Shown: piece by piece, positions 56,590-64,000 of the stretch
How the letters are laid out: the number at the start of each line of letters is the position of its first letter
How positions within the stretch are numbered: position 1 is the first letter of the stretch
Assembly (NCBI GenBank): GCA_902558435.1
Contig: CACEDU010000001.1
Coordinates: forward strand, 230,919-294,918
Length of the DNA: 64,000 bases
From: an uncultured Pelagibacteraceae bacterium
GTDB taxonomy: Bacteria > Pseudomonadota > Alphaproteobacteria > Pelagibacterales > Pelagibacteraceae
Direction of reading: 5' to 3'
The notes under the pieces: generated by a model
Seen by the model: the letters and a program-made list of their open reading frames with translations, nothing else
Told to the model about the DNA's origin: nothing
Database searches by the model: none
Made by a program: the position numbers and the translations under genes

Positions 56590-58962
56590 TTATTTTATTT
56601 TGAAAGGTTTAAATACTAAAAGAAGAGATGGTAATAATGTTAAGACAGATATCATAGCTAACAACATCGCAATTCCAGTAAAGACACCAAAATAAATTGT
56701 GGGAATAAAATTAGATAAAATTAAAATAGAAAAACCAAATACAATTGTGATTGATGTATTGAGTATCGCTATTCCAACTGTCGAATGACAATATTTGATA
56801 GTTTTATTGTAATCTTTAAAATTAACCAATTCTTCTTTAAATCTATAAATATAGTGAATACTGTTGTCTACTGCTATTCCAATTGTAATAGCTGCAATAG
56901 TTATAGTCATCATATCTAGAGGTATTCCTGCCAAACCTATTATTCCTAAAATAAAAAAAGCTGCAATAAAATTGGGAACTACACCTATAAGTGAAATTTT
57001 AATGTTTCTAAAAAGAATTAAAAACATAATTAAAATACCAATCATTACAAAACCTAAAGTTAATATTTGAGACTTAAATAAACTTTGTAGTAAATTATTA
57101 AATAATATTAAAACTCCACCAAGTTTAAATTCATTTTTTTTAATACCTAATTTATTTTCTAGATCAAAATTTATTTTATTAATGAGTTCATTTCTTCTTA
57201 ATCCATCTAATGAATCTTTTATCCTCAAACTTATTCTAGCTTCAGAGTCTTCAATTGAAATATACGGATCTATAATCTCTTTTTTAATTAAGTCAGGTAT
57301 CTTTGTATAAAGAACACCCATTTCCAATGTACCAAGTGGTTTATTATTATTTAATTTAGTTGCTACTTCAATAATTGAGGAAAAAGATAAAACTTTCCCA
57401 GTTGCCTCAATATTATCAAGATAATTATGAACTCTTTTTATTTTATCTATTTTATCTTTAGTAAACCAATATTTCTCATCATTTTCATCTTCATCACCCC
57501 AATCATTTTCCTCATCTTTCTCTTCATCTTTTGTGGCCGGAAATTTCAAAATAACTTCTAAAGGAGTTGTTCCACCAAGTTTTTCATCAATCAATTTCAT
57601 ACCTTGGTATATTTCTGTTTTTTTATTAAAATAATTTATAAAACTATTCTCTACCTCCAATTTAGAAATTCCAAAAATACTTAAAAAAATAACGATTATA
57701 GTTAATCCAAATATACAATTTTTATTATCAAGGGCTAGATTTCCAAAATAATTTGTAATTTTTGATCCCTCATTTTTTGTTAAGGCTATATTAGAGCCCT
57801 GCGTAAAACTAATTAATGTCGGAAGAAGTGTAAATGTTGTTAAAAGAGATGTTATTAATCCAAAAGTCATCATCCAGCCAAAATCTATTATGGGTTTTAT
57901 TTCACTAAATATTAAAGACATAAATGCACATATAGTTGTTATCACGGTATAAAAGATTGGCCATATCATTTTTCTTGTTGTTAAAATTAAAATTTCAAAT
58001 TTTTTTTTATTTGGAAATTGTTTTATCAATTGCAAATATCTTGTACTCATATGAATATTCATCGCCATTGTTAAAATTAACATTAATGCAATAAAGTTTG
58101 AAGAAATCACTGTAACTTTCCACCCAACAAATCCAAGAAATCCTACCATTAAGACAACAGAAAAGAAGCAACTACTTATTGGTATTATTATCCATATTAA
58201 TTTTCTAAAAACGTACCAAAGTGTTATAATAATAAAAGCTAATACCCCTATACCAAAAGCAATAATATCATTTTTTATAAATGTCATCATATCGTCAGCT
58301 ATCATAGGAATACCACCAAGATAAATTTCTGTGTTTTGATTATATTTTTTTATTACTTCTCTTATTTCTAAAATATTTTTGTGCCTCTCTTTTTTTGACT
58401 TATCCTTTATTATTTCCAACTCTTTTTTTGACTTATTTTTTATTTCCTCATTATTAGGTTTTATATAAACAATTATCCCGCTTGTTCTGCCATCTTCGCT
58501 AATAACAAAATTTCTAAATACAGGACTATTTAAAATTTCATTGAAACCTCTATCTTTATCTATATTTTCACTCTTTAATGTTTTAAAATTTTGAATTCGA
58601 TCAACCAAACTATCATCAGTTGCATCTAGCAAAGGAACATCTAGTAAAGTAATAACATTGTGGACCCAATTTAAATTCTGTAAATCATTTTTAAGTTCAA
58701 AAAGATTTTTAATTGACTCTTCCGAAACCATTTTATTTTTTGGGGAGTATGTGAGTACTAAAAATTCCTTAGCACCATATCGTTCATTAATTTCATTCAA
58801 ATATTTCAAATCTGGATCATTTTCTAATAGCAACGTCTCAGAACTAGCATCTAATCGAAAATCTTTTGAATAATAAAAAGCTAAAAGTAATATGATTAAA
58901 AGTAATGAGAAAATTGACCTTGGTTTCTCTATTATATTTTTTTGATAAAAATTAGCTAACAT
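56590..58962 (-). CDS. RND-superfamily exporter (MMPL/HpnN-like)
   Basis: 790 aa. Two sets of about six transmembrane helices, each preceded by a large extracytoplasmic loop. The helix-4 region VTVISSNFIALMLILTMAMNIH and the later DMMTITIAAITIGIAVDNSIHYIYRF give the RND proton-relay motifs, in the lipid/hopanoid-export (COG1033) group. There is a run of acidic residues in the second-half loop (DEEKDEENDWGDEDEND). It lacks a matching adaptor gene. Substrate, probably a lipid, is inferred. Confidence 0.9.
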   Translation of the reverse strand: MLANFYQKNIIEKPRSIFSLLLIILLLAFYYSKDFRLDASSETLLLENDPDLKYLNEINERYGAKEFLVLTYSPKNKMVSEESIKNLFELKNDLQNLNWVHNVITLLDVPLLDATDDSLVDRIQNFKTLKSENIDKDRGFNEILNSPVFRNFVISEDGRTSGIIVYIKPNNEEIKNKSKKELEIIKDKSKKERHKNILEIREVIKKYNQNTEIYLGGIPMIADDMMTFIKNDIIAFGIGVLAFIIITLWYVFRKLIWIIIPISSCFFSVVLMVGFLGFVGWKVTVISSNFIALMLILTMAMNIHMSTRYLQLIKQFPNKKKFEILILTTRKMIWPIFYTVITTICAFMSLIFSEIKPIIDFGWMMTFGLITSLLTTFTLLPTLISFTQGSNIALTKNEGSKITNYFGNLALDNKNCIFGLTIIVIFLSIFGISKLEVENSFINYFNKKTEIYQGMKLIDEKLGGTTPLEVILKFPATKDEEKDEENDWGDEDENDEKYWFTKDKIDKIKRVHNYLDNIEATGKVLSFSSIIEVATKLNNNKPLGTLEMGVLYTKIPDLIKKEIIDPYISIEDSEARISLRIKDSLDGLRRNELINKINFDLENKLGIKKNEFKLGGVLILFNNLLQSLFKSQILTLGFVMIGILIMFLILFRNIKISLIGVVPNFIAAFFILGIIGLAGIPLDMMTITIAAITIGIAVDNSIHYIYRFKEELVNFKDYNKTIKYCHSTVGIAILNTSITIVFGFSILILSNFIPTIYFGVFTGIAMLLAMISVLTLLPSLLLVFKPFKIK

Positions 58963-58987
58963 TAGTTATTAGCTTTTATAATTTATA

Positions 58988-60403
58988 TTAATTATTTTGA
59001 ATATCCTTAAATTTGGTAAACATTTCCTCGAATTCAAGTAAAATAGTACCAGTCGGACCATGTCTTTGTTTTAATATAAGAAGTTCTGCCAAATGAGAAA
59101 TTTCATTCATTTTTGCCTGCCATTCTGCGTGTTCTACAGTCGCCGGTCTTGGTTCTTTATTTTTTAAATAATATGACTCTCTAAATACGAACATAACAAC
59201 ATCTGCATCTTGTTCAATTGATCCTGACTCTCTTAAATCTGAAAGCTGTGGCTTTTTATCATCTCTTTGTTCAACTGCTCTTGACAATTGTGAAAGAGCC
59301 AAAACTGGAACAGATAATTCTTTAGCTAGCGCTTTTAAACCCTGAGTTATTTCAGATATTTCCTGAACACGTCCGTCCTTAAAACTTGTTCCTTTCATTA
59401 ATTGAATATAATCAATAACAATCATATCCAGTCCATGTATTCTTTTTATTCTTCTCGCTCGATTACTAAGAGCTGCTATGGAAATTGCTGGGGTTTCATC
59501 AATAAATAGAGGAAGTTCAGCAATATTTTTTGAGGTTTCTATAAATTTATCAAACTGATCCTCTGAAATTTTTCCTCTTCTAATATCATTAGATTTAATT
59601 CTTGATTGTTCTGCTAGAATTCTTGTTGATAGTTGTTCAGAAGACATTTCTAACGAAAAAAAAGCTACACAAGATTTTTCTCCTTTCTCTTGAATATTTT
59701 TTGCTGCATGAAATGCTATATTAGTCGCTAACGCTGTTTTACCCATTGAAGGTCTACCAGCAATTATTATTAAATCTGATTTATGCATACCACCCAATCT
59801 ATCGTCAAGGTCTCTGAGTCCGGAGGGCACACCAACTATGCCTTCTTCATTTTTATATGCATTTGATGCCATCTCAATTGTTTGTCTCATAGCTTCATCG
59901 AATTTAATAATTGAAGAACTAAAAGAACCTTTTTCAGCTAAATCAAATAAAGATTTTTCAAAGTTTTCTATGATTTTTTGGCCATCATTATTGAGGTCAT
60001 TGAGTTTTGCAGTATCAATAATATTGTCAGAAATTTTTATCAATTCTCTTTTCACATACAAGTCATATATAAGTTTAGAATATTCAATGCTTTGTCTTGA
60101 TGAAGTTGAAAATTTTGTAATTTTTACAAGATACTCAGGAATATTTAAATCATCTTTTTCATTTTCAAAATGATTTTTAAGTGTAATTGGATTAGCTAAC
60201 ATACCTTTATAAATCAAGTTCTCAATTGCACTAAAAATCTTTTGGTGCATTGGATCGTAAAAATTTTTAGAAGAAATTAAAATATTAATTTCATCAAAAA
60301 TTTCATTTGATAGTAAAATAGAGCCTATAACTGACTGCTCTGCCTCTATGTTATTTGGGAGTTCTTCAAGTTTATTTTTTACTATATTTAAAGATTGAGA
60401 CAT
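58988..60403 (-). CDS. dnaB: Replicative DNA helicase DnaB
   Basis: 471 aa hexameric helicase. The N-terminal domain starts with LPNNIEAEQSVIGSIL; the RecA-like domain has IIAGRPSMGKTALA (Walker A), FSLEMS, MIVIDYIQLM (Walker B) and LSQLSRAVEQR, ending DLRESGSIEQDADVVMF. No intein. Transcribed downstream of the ribosomal genes rpsF-rpsR-rplI, the usual order. Confidence 0.98.
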   Translation of the reverse strand: MSQSLNIVKNKLEELPNNIEAEQSVIGSILLSNEIFDEINILISSKNFYDPMHQKIFSAIENLIYKGMLANPITLKNHFENEKDDLNIPEYLVKITKFSTSSRQSIEYSKLIYDLYVKRELIKISDNIIDTAKLNDLNNDGQKIIENFEKSLFDLAEKGSFSSSIIKFDEAMRQTIEMASNAYKNEEGIVGVPSGLRDLDDRLGGMHKSDLIIIAGRPSMGKTALATNIAFHAAKNIQEKGEKSCVAFFSLEMSSEQLSTRILAEQSRIKSNDIRRGKISEDQFDKFIETSKNIAELPLFIDETPAISIAALSNRARRIKRIHGLDMIVIDYIQLMKGTSFKDGRVQEISEITQGLKALAKELSVPVLALSQLSRAVEQRDDKKPQLSDLRESGSIEQDADVVMFVFRESYYLKNKEPRPATVEHAEWQAKMNEISHLAELLILKQRHGPTGTILLEFEEMFTKFKDIQNN

Positions 60404-60469
60404 GACTAAATCTATAAAATATTAATAAAATAACAATTCTTAATTAAGACTGGGGAAAATAATGTATAA

Positions 60470-60928
60470 TTATTTTTCCTCAGATTGTTGAATAACTTTT
60501 ATTACAATCTGAGTTTGAATTTCTGGATGTAAGTTTATTGTTACATCAAAATTTCCTAAAGATTTGATTTCTTTAGAAGGTTGGATCAATGATGGATTTA
60601 TTTCTAATTTATCAACTTCACTAATAAGTTTTGATATTTCGGATGGTTTAACTGAACCATAAAGCTCTTTATTTTCAGTACTCAATTTTTTAATATTATA
60701 TTCTTTATTTTTAATTTTATCTTGTATAGTTTTTGCCTCTTTTTTCTTCTCTAAATCTTTTTTATTCAACTCCTGTTTAATTTTTTCAACTTCTTTTATA
60801 TTTTCTTTTGATGCAAAAAGTGCTTTTTTTTTGGATATAAGAAAATTCCTTGCAAATCCTCTCTTTACATCAATTATTTCTCCTATTGATCCAATTTTAT
60901 TAACATTTTCAAGTAGTATTACTTTCAT
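60470..60928 (-). CDS. rplI: 50S ribosomal protein L9
   Basis: 152 aa. MKVILLENVNKIGSIGEIIDVKRGFARNFLI is the canonical N-domain, followed by a long helix rich in Lys/Glu (residues about 40-75) and the C-terminal rRNA-binding domain. One base after rpsR. Confidence 0.97.
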   Translation of the reverse strand: MKVILLENVNKIGSIGEIIDVKRGFARNFLISKKKALFASKENIKEVEKIKQELNKKDLEKKKEAKTIQDKIKNKEYNIKKLSTENKELYGSVKPSEISKLISEVDKLEINPSLIQPSKEIKSLGNFDVTINLHPEIQTQIVIKVIQQSEEK

Positions 60929-60929
60929 A

Positions 60930-61199
60930 TTATAACAATGCTAAATTTCTTGCTCTTTTAATAGATATAGAAAGCTCTCTCTGTTTTTTTTGACTAACTG
61001 ATGTTATTCTTGAAGGTAGTATTTTACCATTTTCAGATACATATCTTTTTAATAATTTTATATTTTTATAGTCAACAGCTGGAGCACCTTTACCTGAAAG
61101 TGGGCATTTTTTTTTAAATTTATATTTTTGGTTTTGAAATATACTTAGCTTTGCAAAGTTGCTTTGTTTGGTTTTTTTTTTATTATTTCTTTTTTTCAT
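60930..61199 (-). CDS. rpsR: 30S ribosomal protein S18
   Basis: 89 aa. [35 protein letters not shown]... matches S18, including a single Cys near residue 35 (no second zinc-type CxxC seen). Six bases after rpsF. Confidence 0.97.
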   Translation of the reverse strand: MKKRNNKKKTKQSNFAKLSIFQNQKYKFKKKCPLSGKGAPAVDYKNIKLLKRYVSENGKILPSRITSVSQKKQRELSISIKRARNLALL

Positions 61200-61205
61200 G
61201 AATAT

Positions 61206-61550
61206 TTATTTATTAATATTATCCTTTTCCTCATTTTTCTTGAAATAATCAGTTTCCATGTCAAATTTTTTTACTTTAACAGTTAGATATCTTAATAGAT
61301 TTTTGTCTATCTTCTCATTTTTTTCTAATTCTGAAATAATTTTACCGTTACCCTCAATTTTAAAGTGGATGTAATTACCTTTTTTATTTTTTTTGATAAG
61401 ATAAGATAAATTCATCAAACCCCACATCTCTAATTTGACAACATTACCATCATTTTTTTCAACTATTTTTGAATATTTTTCCTCAATTTGTTTCAGCTGG
61501 GCTGGGCTGATATCTTGTCTAGCTATAATAGTGTGCTCGTATAAGTTCAT
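61206..61550 (-). CDS. rpsF: 30S ribosomal protein S6
   Basis: 114 aa, MNLYEHTIIARQDISPAQLKQIEEKY then the GNYIHFKIEG strand and the Lys/Glu-rich C-terminal tail. S6-S18-L9 order is the standard operon. The S6:S18-binding leader motif was not visible in the short 84-bp upstream gap. Confidence 0.97.
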   Translation of the reverse strand: MNLYEHTIIARQDISPAQLKQIEEKYSKIVEKNDGNVVKLEMWGLMNLSYLIKKNKKGNYIHFKIEGNGKIISELEKNEKIDKNLLRYLTVKVKKFDMETDYFKKNEEKDNINK

Positions 61551-61634
61551 AATATTTCTTTTAAAAAAAAGAGGATATACTATTATAATTTTTTAATTAC
61601 AATATAAAAAATAAGGTTTTTACTTATATTTTCT

Positions 61635-62555
61635 ATGTTTTCTGTTTTATTTCCTGGACAAGGCTCTCAATCAGTAGGAATGATCAAGGATCTCTACGAC
61701 AATTTTAGATATATAAAAGATCTTTTTATTCAAGCTGATGATGAGCTCAATTTACCACTTAGTAAGATAATTTTTGATGGACCTATTGAATTATTGAATC
61801 AAACTGAAAATACTCAACCAGCAATTTTTCTAGCAAGTTACTCAATTTTTAAAGTAATAAAAAATGAAACATCTTTTGAAATTGATAATGCAAAGTATTT
61901 TGCTGGGCATTCGTTAGGAGAGTATTCAGCTTTAGCTTGCTCTAATGCAATTACTTTTACTGATACAATAAGGCTTTTAAAAATAAGAGGTAATGCAATG
62001 CAAAATGCTGTTCCAAAAAATGAAGGAGGCATGATTGCAATATTAGGTGAGTCTATAGAAAAAATATACGAAATTATAGAACATAATAAAGATAAGTTTA
62101 AATGTTTTGTAGCTAACGACAATTCAATAGGGCAAATTGTTGTAAGTGGTAAAATTATTGATCTAGATAAATTAATTATAGAATTAAAAAAATTAAATAT
62201 AAAAAATGTTAAGTTAGCAGTTTCTGCACCTTTTCACTGTGCCTTAATGAATTCAGCTACTGAAGTTATGAATCGAGAACTTAACAATACTAATTTAAAA
62301 ACTCCAAATAATGAAATAGTTTCAAATGTGACAGCCAAACCTATAAAAGACCCTAAAGAAATTAAAAACCTTCTTATTAAACAGATTGAAAAACCTGTTC
62401 GCTGGAGAGAAAGTATAATAAATATGATAAATAATGGAAATCAAAAATTTATAGAAATTGGACCTGGGAAAGTATTGTCTGGTTTAGTAAAAAGAATTGA
62501 TAGAAATGTCGAACTAATTCAAGTAAACAATATAGGGGACCTTAAGAATTTATGA
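61635..62555 (+). CDS. fabD: Malonyl-CoA-acyl carrier protein transacylase
   Basis: Loads malonate on ACP for fatty acid synthesis. 306 aa. LFPGQGSQSVGM at the N-terminus, catalytic Ser93 in GHSLGEYSAL, the His in APFHCALM and the GPGKVLSGLVKR C-terminus. Divergent from rpsF. Four-bp overlap with fabG. Confidence 0.97.
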   Translation: MFSVLFPGQGSQSVGMIKDLYDNFRYIKDLFIQADDELNLPLSKIIFDGPIELLNQTENTQPAIFLASYSIFKVIKNETSFEIDNAKYFAGHSLGEYSALACSNAITFTDTIRLLKIRGNAMQNAVPKNEGGMIAILGESIEKIYEIIEHNKDKFKCFVANDNSIGQIVVSGKIIDLDKLIIELKKLNIKNVKLAVSAPFHCALMNSATEVMNRELNNTNLKTPNNEIVSNVTAKPIKDPKEIKNLLIKQIEKPVRWRESIINMINNGNQKFIEIGPGKVLSGLVKRIDRNVELIQVNNIGDLKNL

Positions 62556-63289
62556 TAGAATTAAAAAACTTAAATATAGTTTTGACTGGTTCAACTGGAG
62601 TTATTGGTAACTCGATACTTCATAAGCTAATTAATGCTGGATCAAATGTATTGGCTACAGGAACCAATGAAGAAAAGCTAAAAAATATTAAAGACAAATA
62701 TAAAAATTTAAATGTATTAAAATTTGATATTTCTGATCATAAAAATATAGATAGTTTTGTAGAAGATTGTAATAAAATTTTATCAAATAAGATAGATATT
62801 CTGATTAATAACGCTGGGATTACGCAGGATAATTTGTCAATAAGAATGAAAGAAGAGGAATGGAAAAGAGTAATAGACATAAATCTTACATCAACCTTTT
62901 TAATTACAAAAGGAGTAATTAAAAAAATGCTAAAATCAAAAAATGGAAAAATTATTAATGTCACATCAGTAGTTGGTCACTCAGGTAATATTGGTCAAAC
63001 TAATTATGCTGCGTCAAAAGCAGGAATAGTTGCAATGTCAAAAAGTCTTGCATTGGAATATGGTAAAAAAAATATAAAAGTGAACTGTGTCTCTCCAGGC
63101 TTTATTTTGTCAGATATGACTAAAAAAATAAGTGATGAACACACAAATTTGTTGAAATCAAGAATTTCCCTTAATAAGTTCGGTGATCCTGTGGATGTGG
63201 CAAATACGATAGCTTTTTTATGTTCTAATCTTTCTGATTATATTACAGGGGAAACAATACATGTGAATGGAGGCATGTATTTTAGTTGA
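62552..63289 (+). CDS. fabG: 3-oxoacyl-ACP reductase
   Basis: 245 aa SDR with GSTGVIGNSIL near residue 12, NNAG, the Ser in VTSVVG and YAASKAG (YxxxK). First reductive step of fatty acid elongation, NADPH dependent. Ends in the FabG-typical YITGETIHVNGGMYFS. Between fabD and acpP. Confidence 0.97.
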   Translation: MIELKNLNIVLTGSTGVIGNSILHKLINAGSNVLATGTNEEKLKNIKDKYKNLNVLKFDISDHKNIDSFVEDCNKILSNKIDILINNAGITQDNLSIRMKEEEWKRVIDINLTSTFLITKGVIKKMLKSKNGKIINVTSVVGHSGNIGQTNYAASKAGIVAMSKSLALEYGKKNIKVNCVSPGFILSDMTKKISDEHTNLLKSRISLNKFGDPVDVANTIAFLCSNLSDYITGETIHVNGGMYFS

Positions 63290-63335
63290 CAAAATTATTA
63301 AAATATTTATTAACGAATTAACTTAAAGGAACAAA

Positions 63336-63575
63336 ATGTCAGATGATATTTCAAGCAAAGTAAAAAAAATAGTTGCAGACCATTTGGGTATTGATGAGTC
63401 TAAAGTAAATGAAGACTCAAGTTTTATTGATGATTTAGGTGCGGATAGTTTAGATACAGTTGAACTCGTGATGGCTTTTGAAGAAGAATTTGGATCTGAG
63501 ATATCCGATAGTGATGCAGAGAAGATTCTAACAGTGGGCGACGCAGTTAAATTTATTGAAAATAAAGCTAACTAA
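63336..63575 (+). CDS. acpP: Acyl carrier protein
   Basis: 79 aa, acidic, with the phosphopantetheine attachment Ser38 in [12 protein letters not shown] good SD (AAAGGAAC) precedes the ATG. Located after fabG as usual, but the next gene is gmk and not fabF. Confidence 0.97.
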   Translation: MSDDISSKVKKIVADHLGIDESKVNEDSSFIDDLGADSLDTVELVMAFEEEFGSEISDSDAEKILTVGDAVKFIENKAN

Positions 63576-63587
63576 TTTTTTACTTAA

Positions 63588-64000
63588 ATGGCCGAAAAAA
63601 AAGGTGGGGTAATAGTTATTTTATCATCCCCTTCGGGCGCAGGTAAAACTACATTAGTAAAAAAAATTGCCTTAAGAAAAAAATACAAGATTTCAATCTC
63701 ACACACTACAAGAAAACCTAGATCAAATGAAATAAATGGAAAAGACTACAATTTTGTTAATAAAGATGAGTTTAAAAAACTTATAAAAAAAAAAAATTTT
63801 TTGGAATACGCCAAAGTATTTAAAAATTATTATGGATCTTTAAAAGAGACAGTTATAAAATCATTAAAAAAAGGTGAAAATGTAATATTTGATATTGATT
63901 GGCAGGGCACTAAACAAATAAAAAATAAAAAACTTAAATACAAAATAATAACTATATTTATTCTACCACCCACTAAAAACGAATTGTTCAAAAGATTATT
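63588..64000 (+). CDS. gmk: Guanylate kinase, 5' part
   Basis: Runs off the window end. The first 137 codons show the P-loop [12 protein letters not shown] (residues about 11-22), the [20 protein letters not shown] nucleotide-binding region and [14 protein letters not shown], typical of Gmk, which phosphorylates GMP to GDP. It starts 12 bp after acpP. The end of the gene and what follows cannot be seen. Confidence 0.94.
   Translation, partial: MAEKKGGVIVILSSPSGAGKTTLVKKIALRKKYKISISHTTRKPRSNEINGKDYNFVNKDEFKKLIKKKNFLEYAKVFKNYYGSLKETVIKSLKKGENVIFDIDWQGTKQIKNKKLKYKIITIFILPPTKNELFKRL

Noticed and set aside
59838-60173. 111-aa plus-strand ORF within dnaB
   Set aside because: Antisense to a conserved helicase region.
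61551-61634. S6:S18-binding leader of rpsF
   Set aside because: The gap is AT-rich with no CCG-type bulge motif that I could recognise.
61838-62122. 94-aa minus-strand ORF within fabD
   Set aside because: Antisense to the FabD active-site region.
1-64000. tRNA/rRNA genes, CRISPR arrays, insertion sequences or prophage
   Set aside because: No cloverleaf-type, rRNA, regular spacer-repeat, transposase, integrase or phage structural sequence was seen on either strand.

Overview
The window is a continuous, very gene-dense stretch of chromosome from an AT-rich (about 30% G+C by eye) alphaproteobacterium. Very short or overlapping gene junctions, a Lys/Asn/Ile-rich proteome, small gene sizes, and the mix of TRAP transport, formate dehydrogenase, many DMT-family carriers and a photolyase-linked lipid cluster all fit the SAR11 clade (Pelagibacterales). 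The clade assignment is inference from composition and gene content. I see no rRNA, tRNA, CRISPR, insertion sequence or prophage, and no gene-free stretch above about 270 bp.

Layout. 1-2.6 kb: the 3' part of an amidohydrolase, then umuDC (SOS mutagenesis) on the minus strand with a clear promoter and a GTTC-N7-GTTC SOS box. 2.6-5.7 kb: two GFA-type zinc proteins, a glycerate-kinase-like P-loop kinase and a TolC-like outer-membrane protein. 5.8-9.7 kb: recA (with a near match to the umuD SOS box), a terminator and alaS. 9.7-18.2 kb: icd on the minus strand, then a plus-strand run of psd-pssA-glycosyltransferase-rlmE, guaB (lacking CBS domains), a TPR protein, guaA, a glyoxalase and panB. 18.2-25.5 kb: terC, a TRAP transporter (dctP, hairpin, dctQ, dctM) and a 5-oxoprolinase set (pxpA diverging from pxpBC) with a TPR protein and a DMT carrier.

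25.5-34 kb holds the most distinctive block: flavoprotein, DUF1365, Cfa-like methyltransferase, DUF3833 lipoprotein, SDR, DUF2256, DCC protein, a photolyase-related protein, a second SDR and a PQQ-type dehydrogenase. This set resembles the photo-oxidative (singlet oxygen) lipid and DNA protection genes of other alphaproteobacteria. The photolyase relative appears to have lost its iron-sulfur cysteines, and one SDR lacks the catalytic Tyr.

34-54 kb is mixed metabolism and transport: a DAO-type oxidase, a medium-chain reductase, periplasmic MsrA behind a start-codon hairpin, NAD-formate dehydrogenase, an IscU-like/HPP pair, a DMT carrier + amidinotransferase + threonine aldolase operon, two secreted polysaccharide-lyase-like proteins, YajQ, a 2-hydroxyacid dehydrogenase, MFS and DMT carriers, glutathione synthesis (gshA-gshB), a DUF255 thioredoxin-like protein and an HD-domain protein. 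54.6-64 kb is core: purF-cvpA, an RND exporter, dnaB, rplI-rpsR-rpsF, then divergent fabD-fabG-acpP and a gmk cut by the window end.

Three small genes absent from the supplied ORF track were found by reading short frames: a 42-residue DUF2256 protein (30332-30460), a 59-residue membrane peptide (35193-35372) and a 40-residue single-helix peptide (45887-46009). Several starts were moved to better-supported codons (alaS, pssA, guaA, pxpA, pxpC, DUF3833, PQQ dehydrogenase, DUF255).
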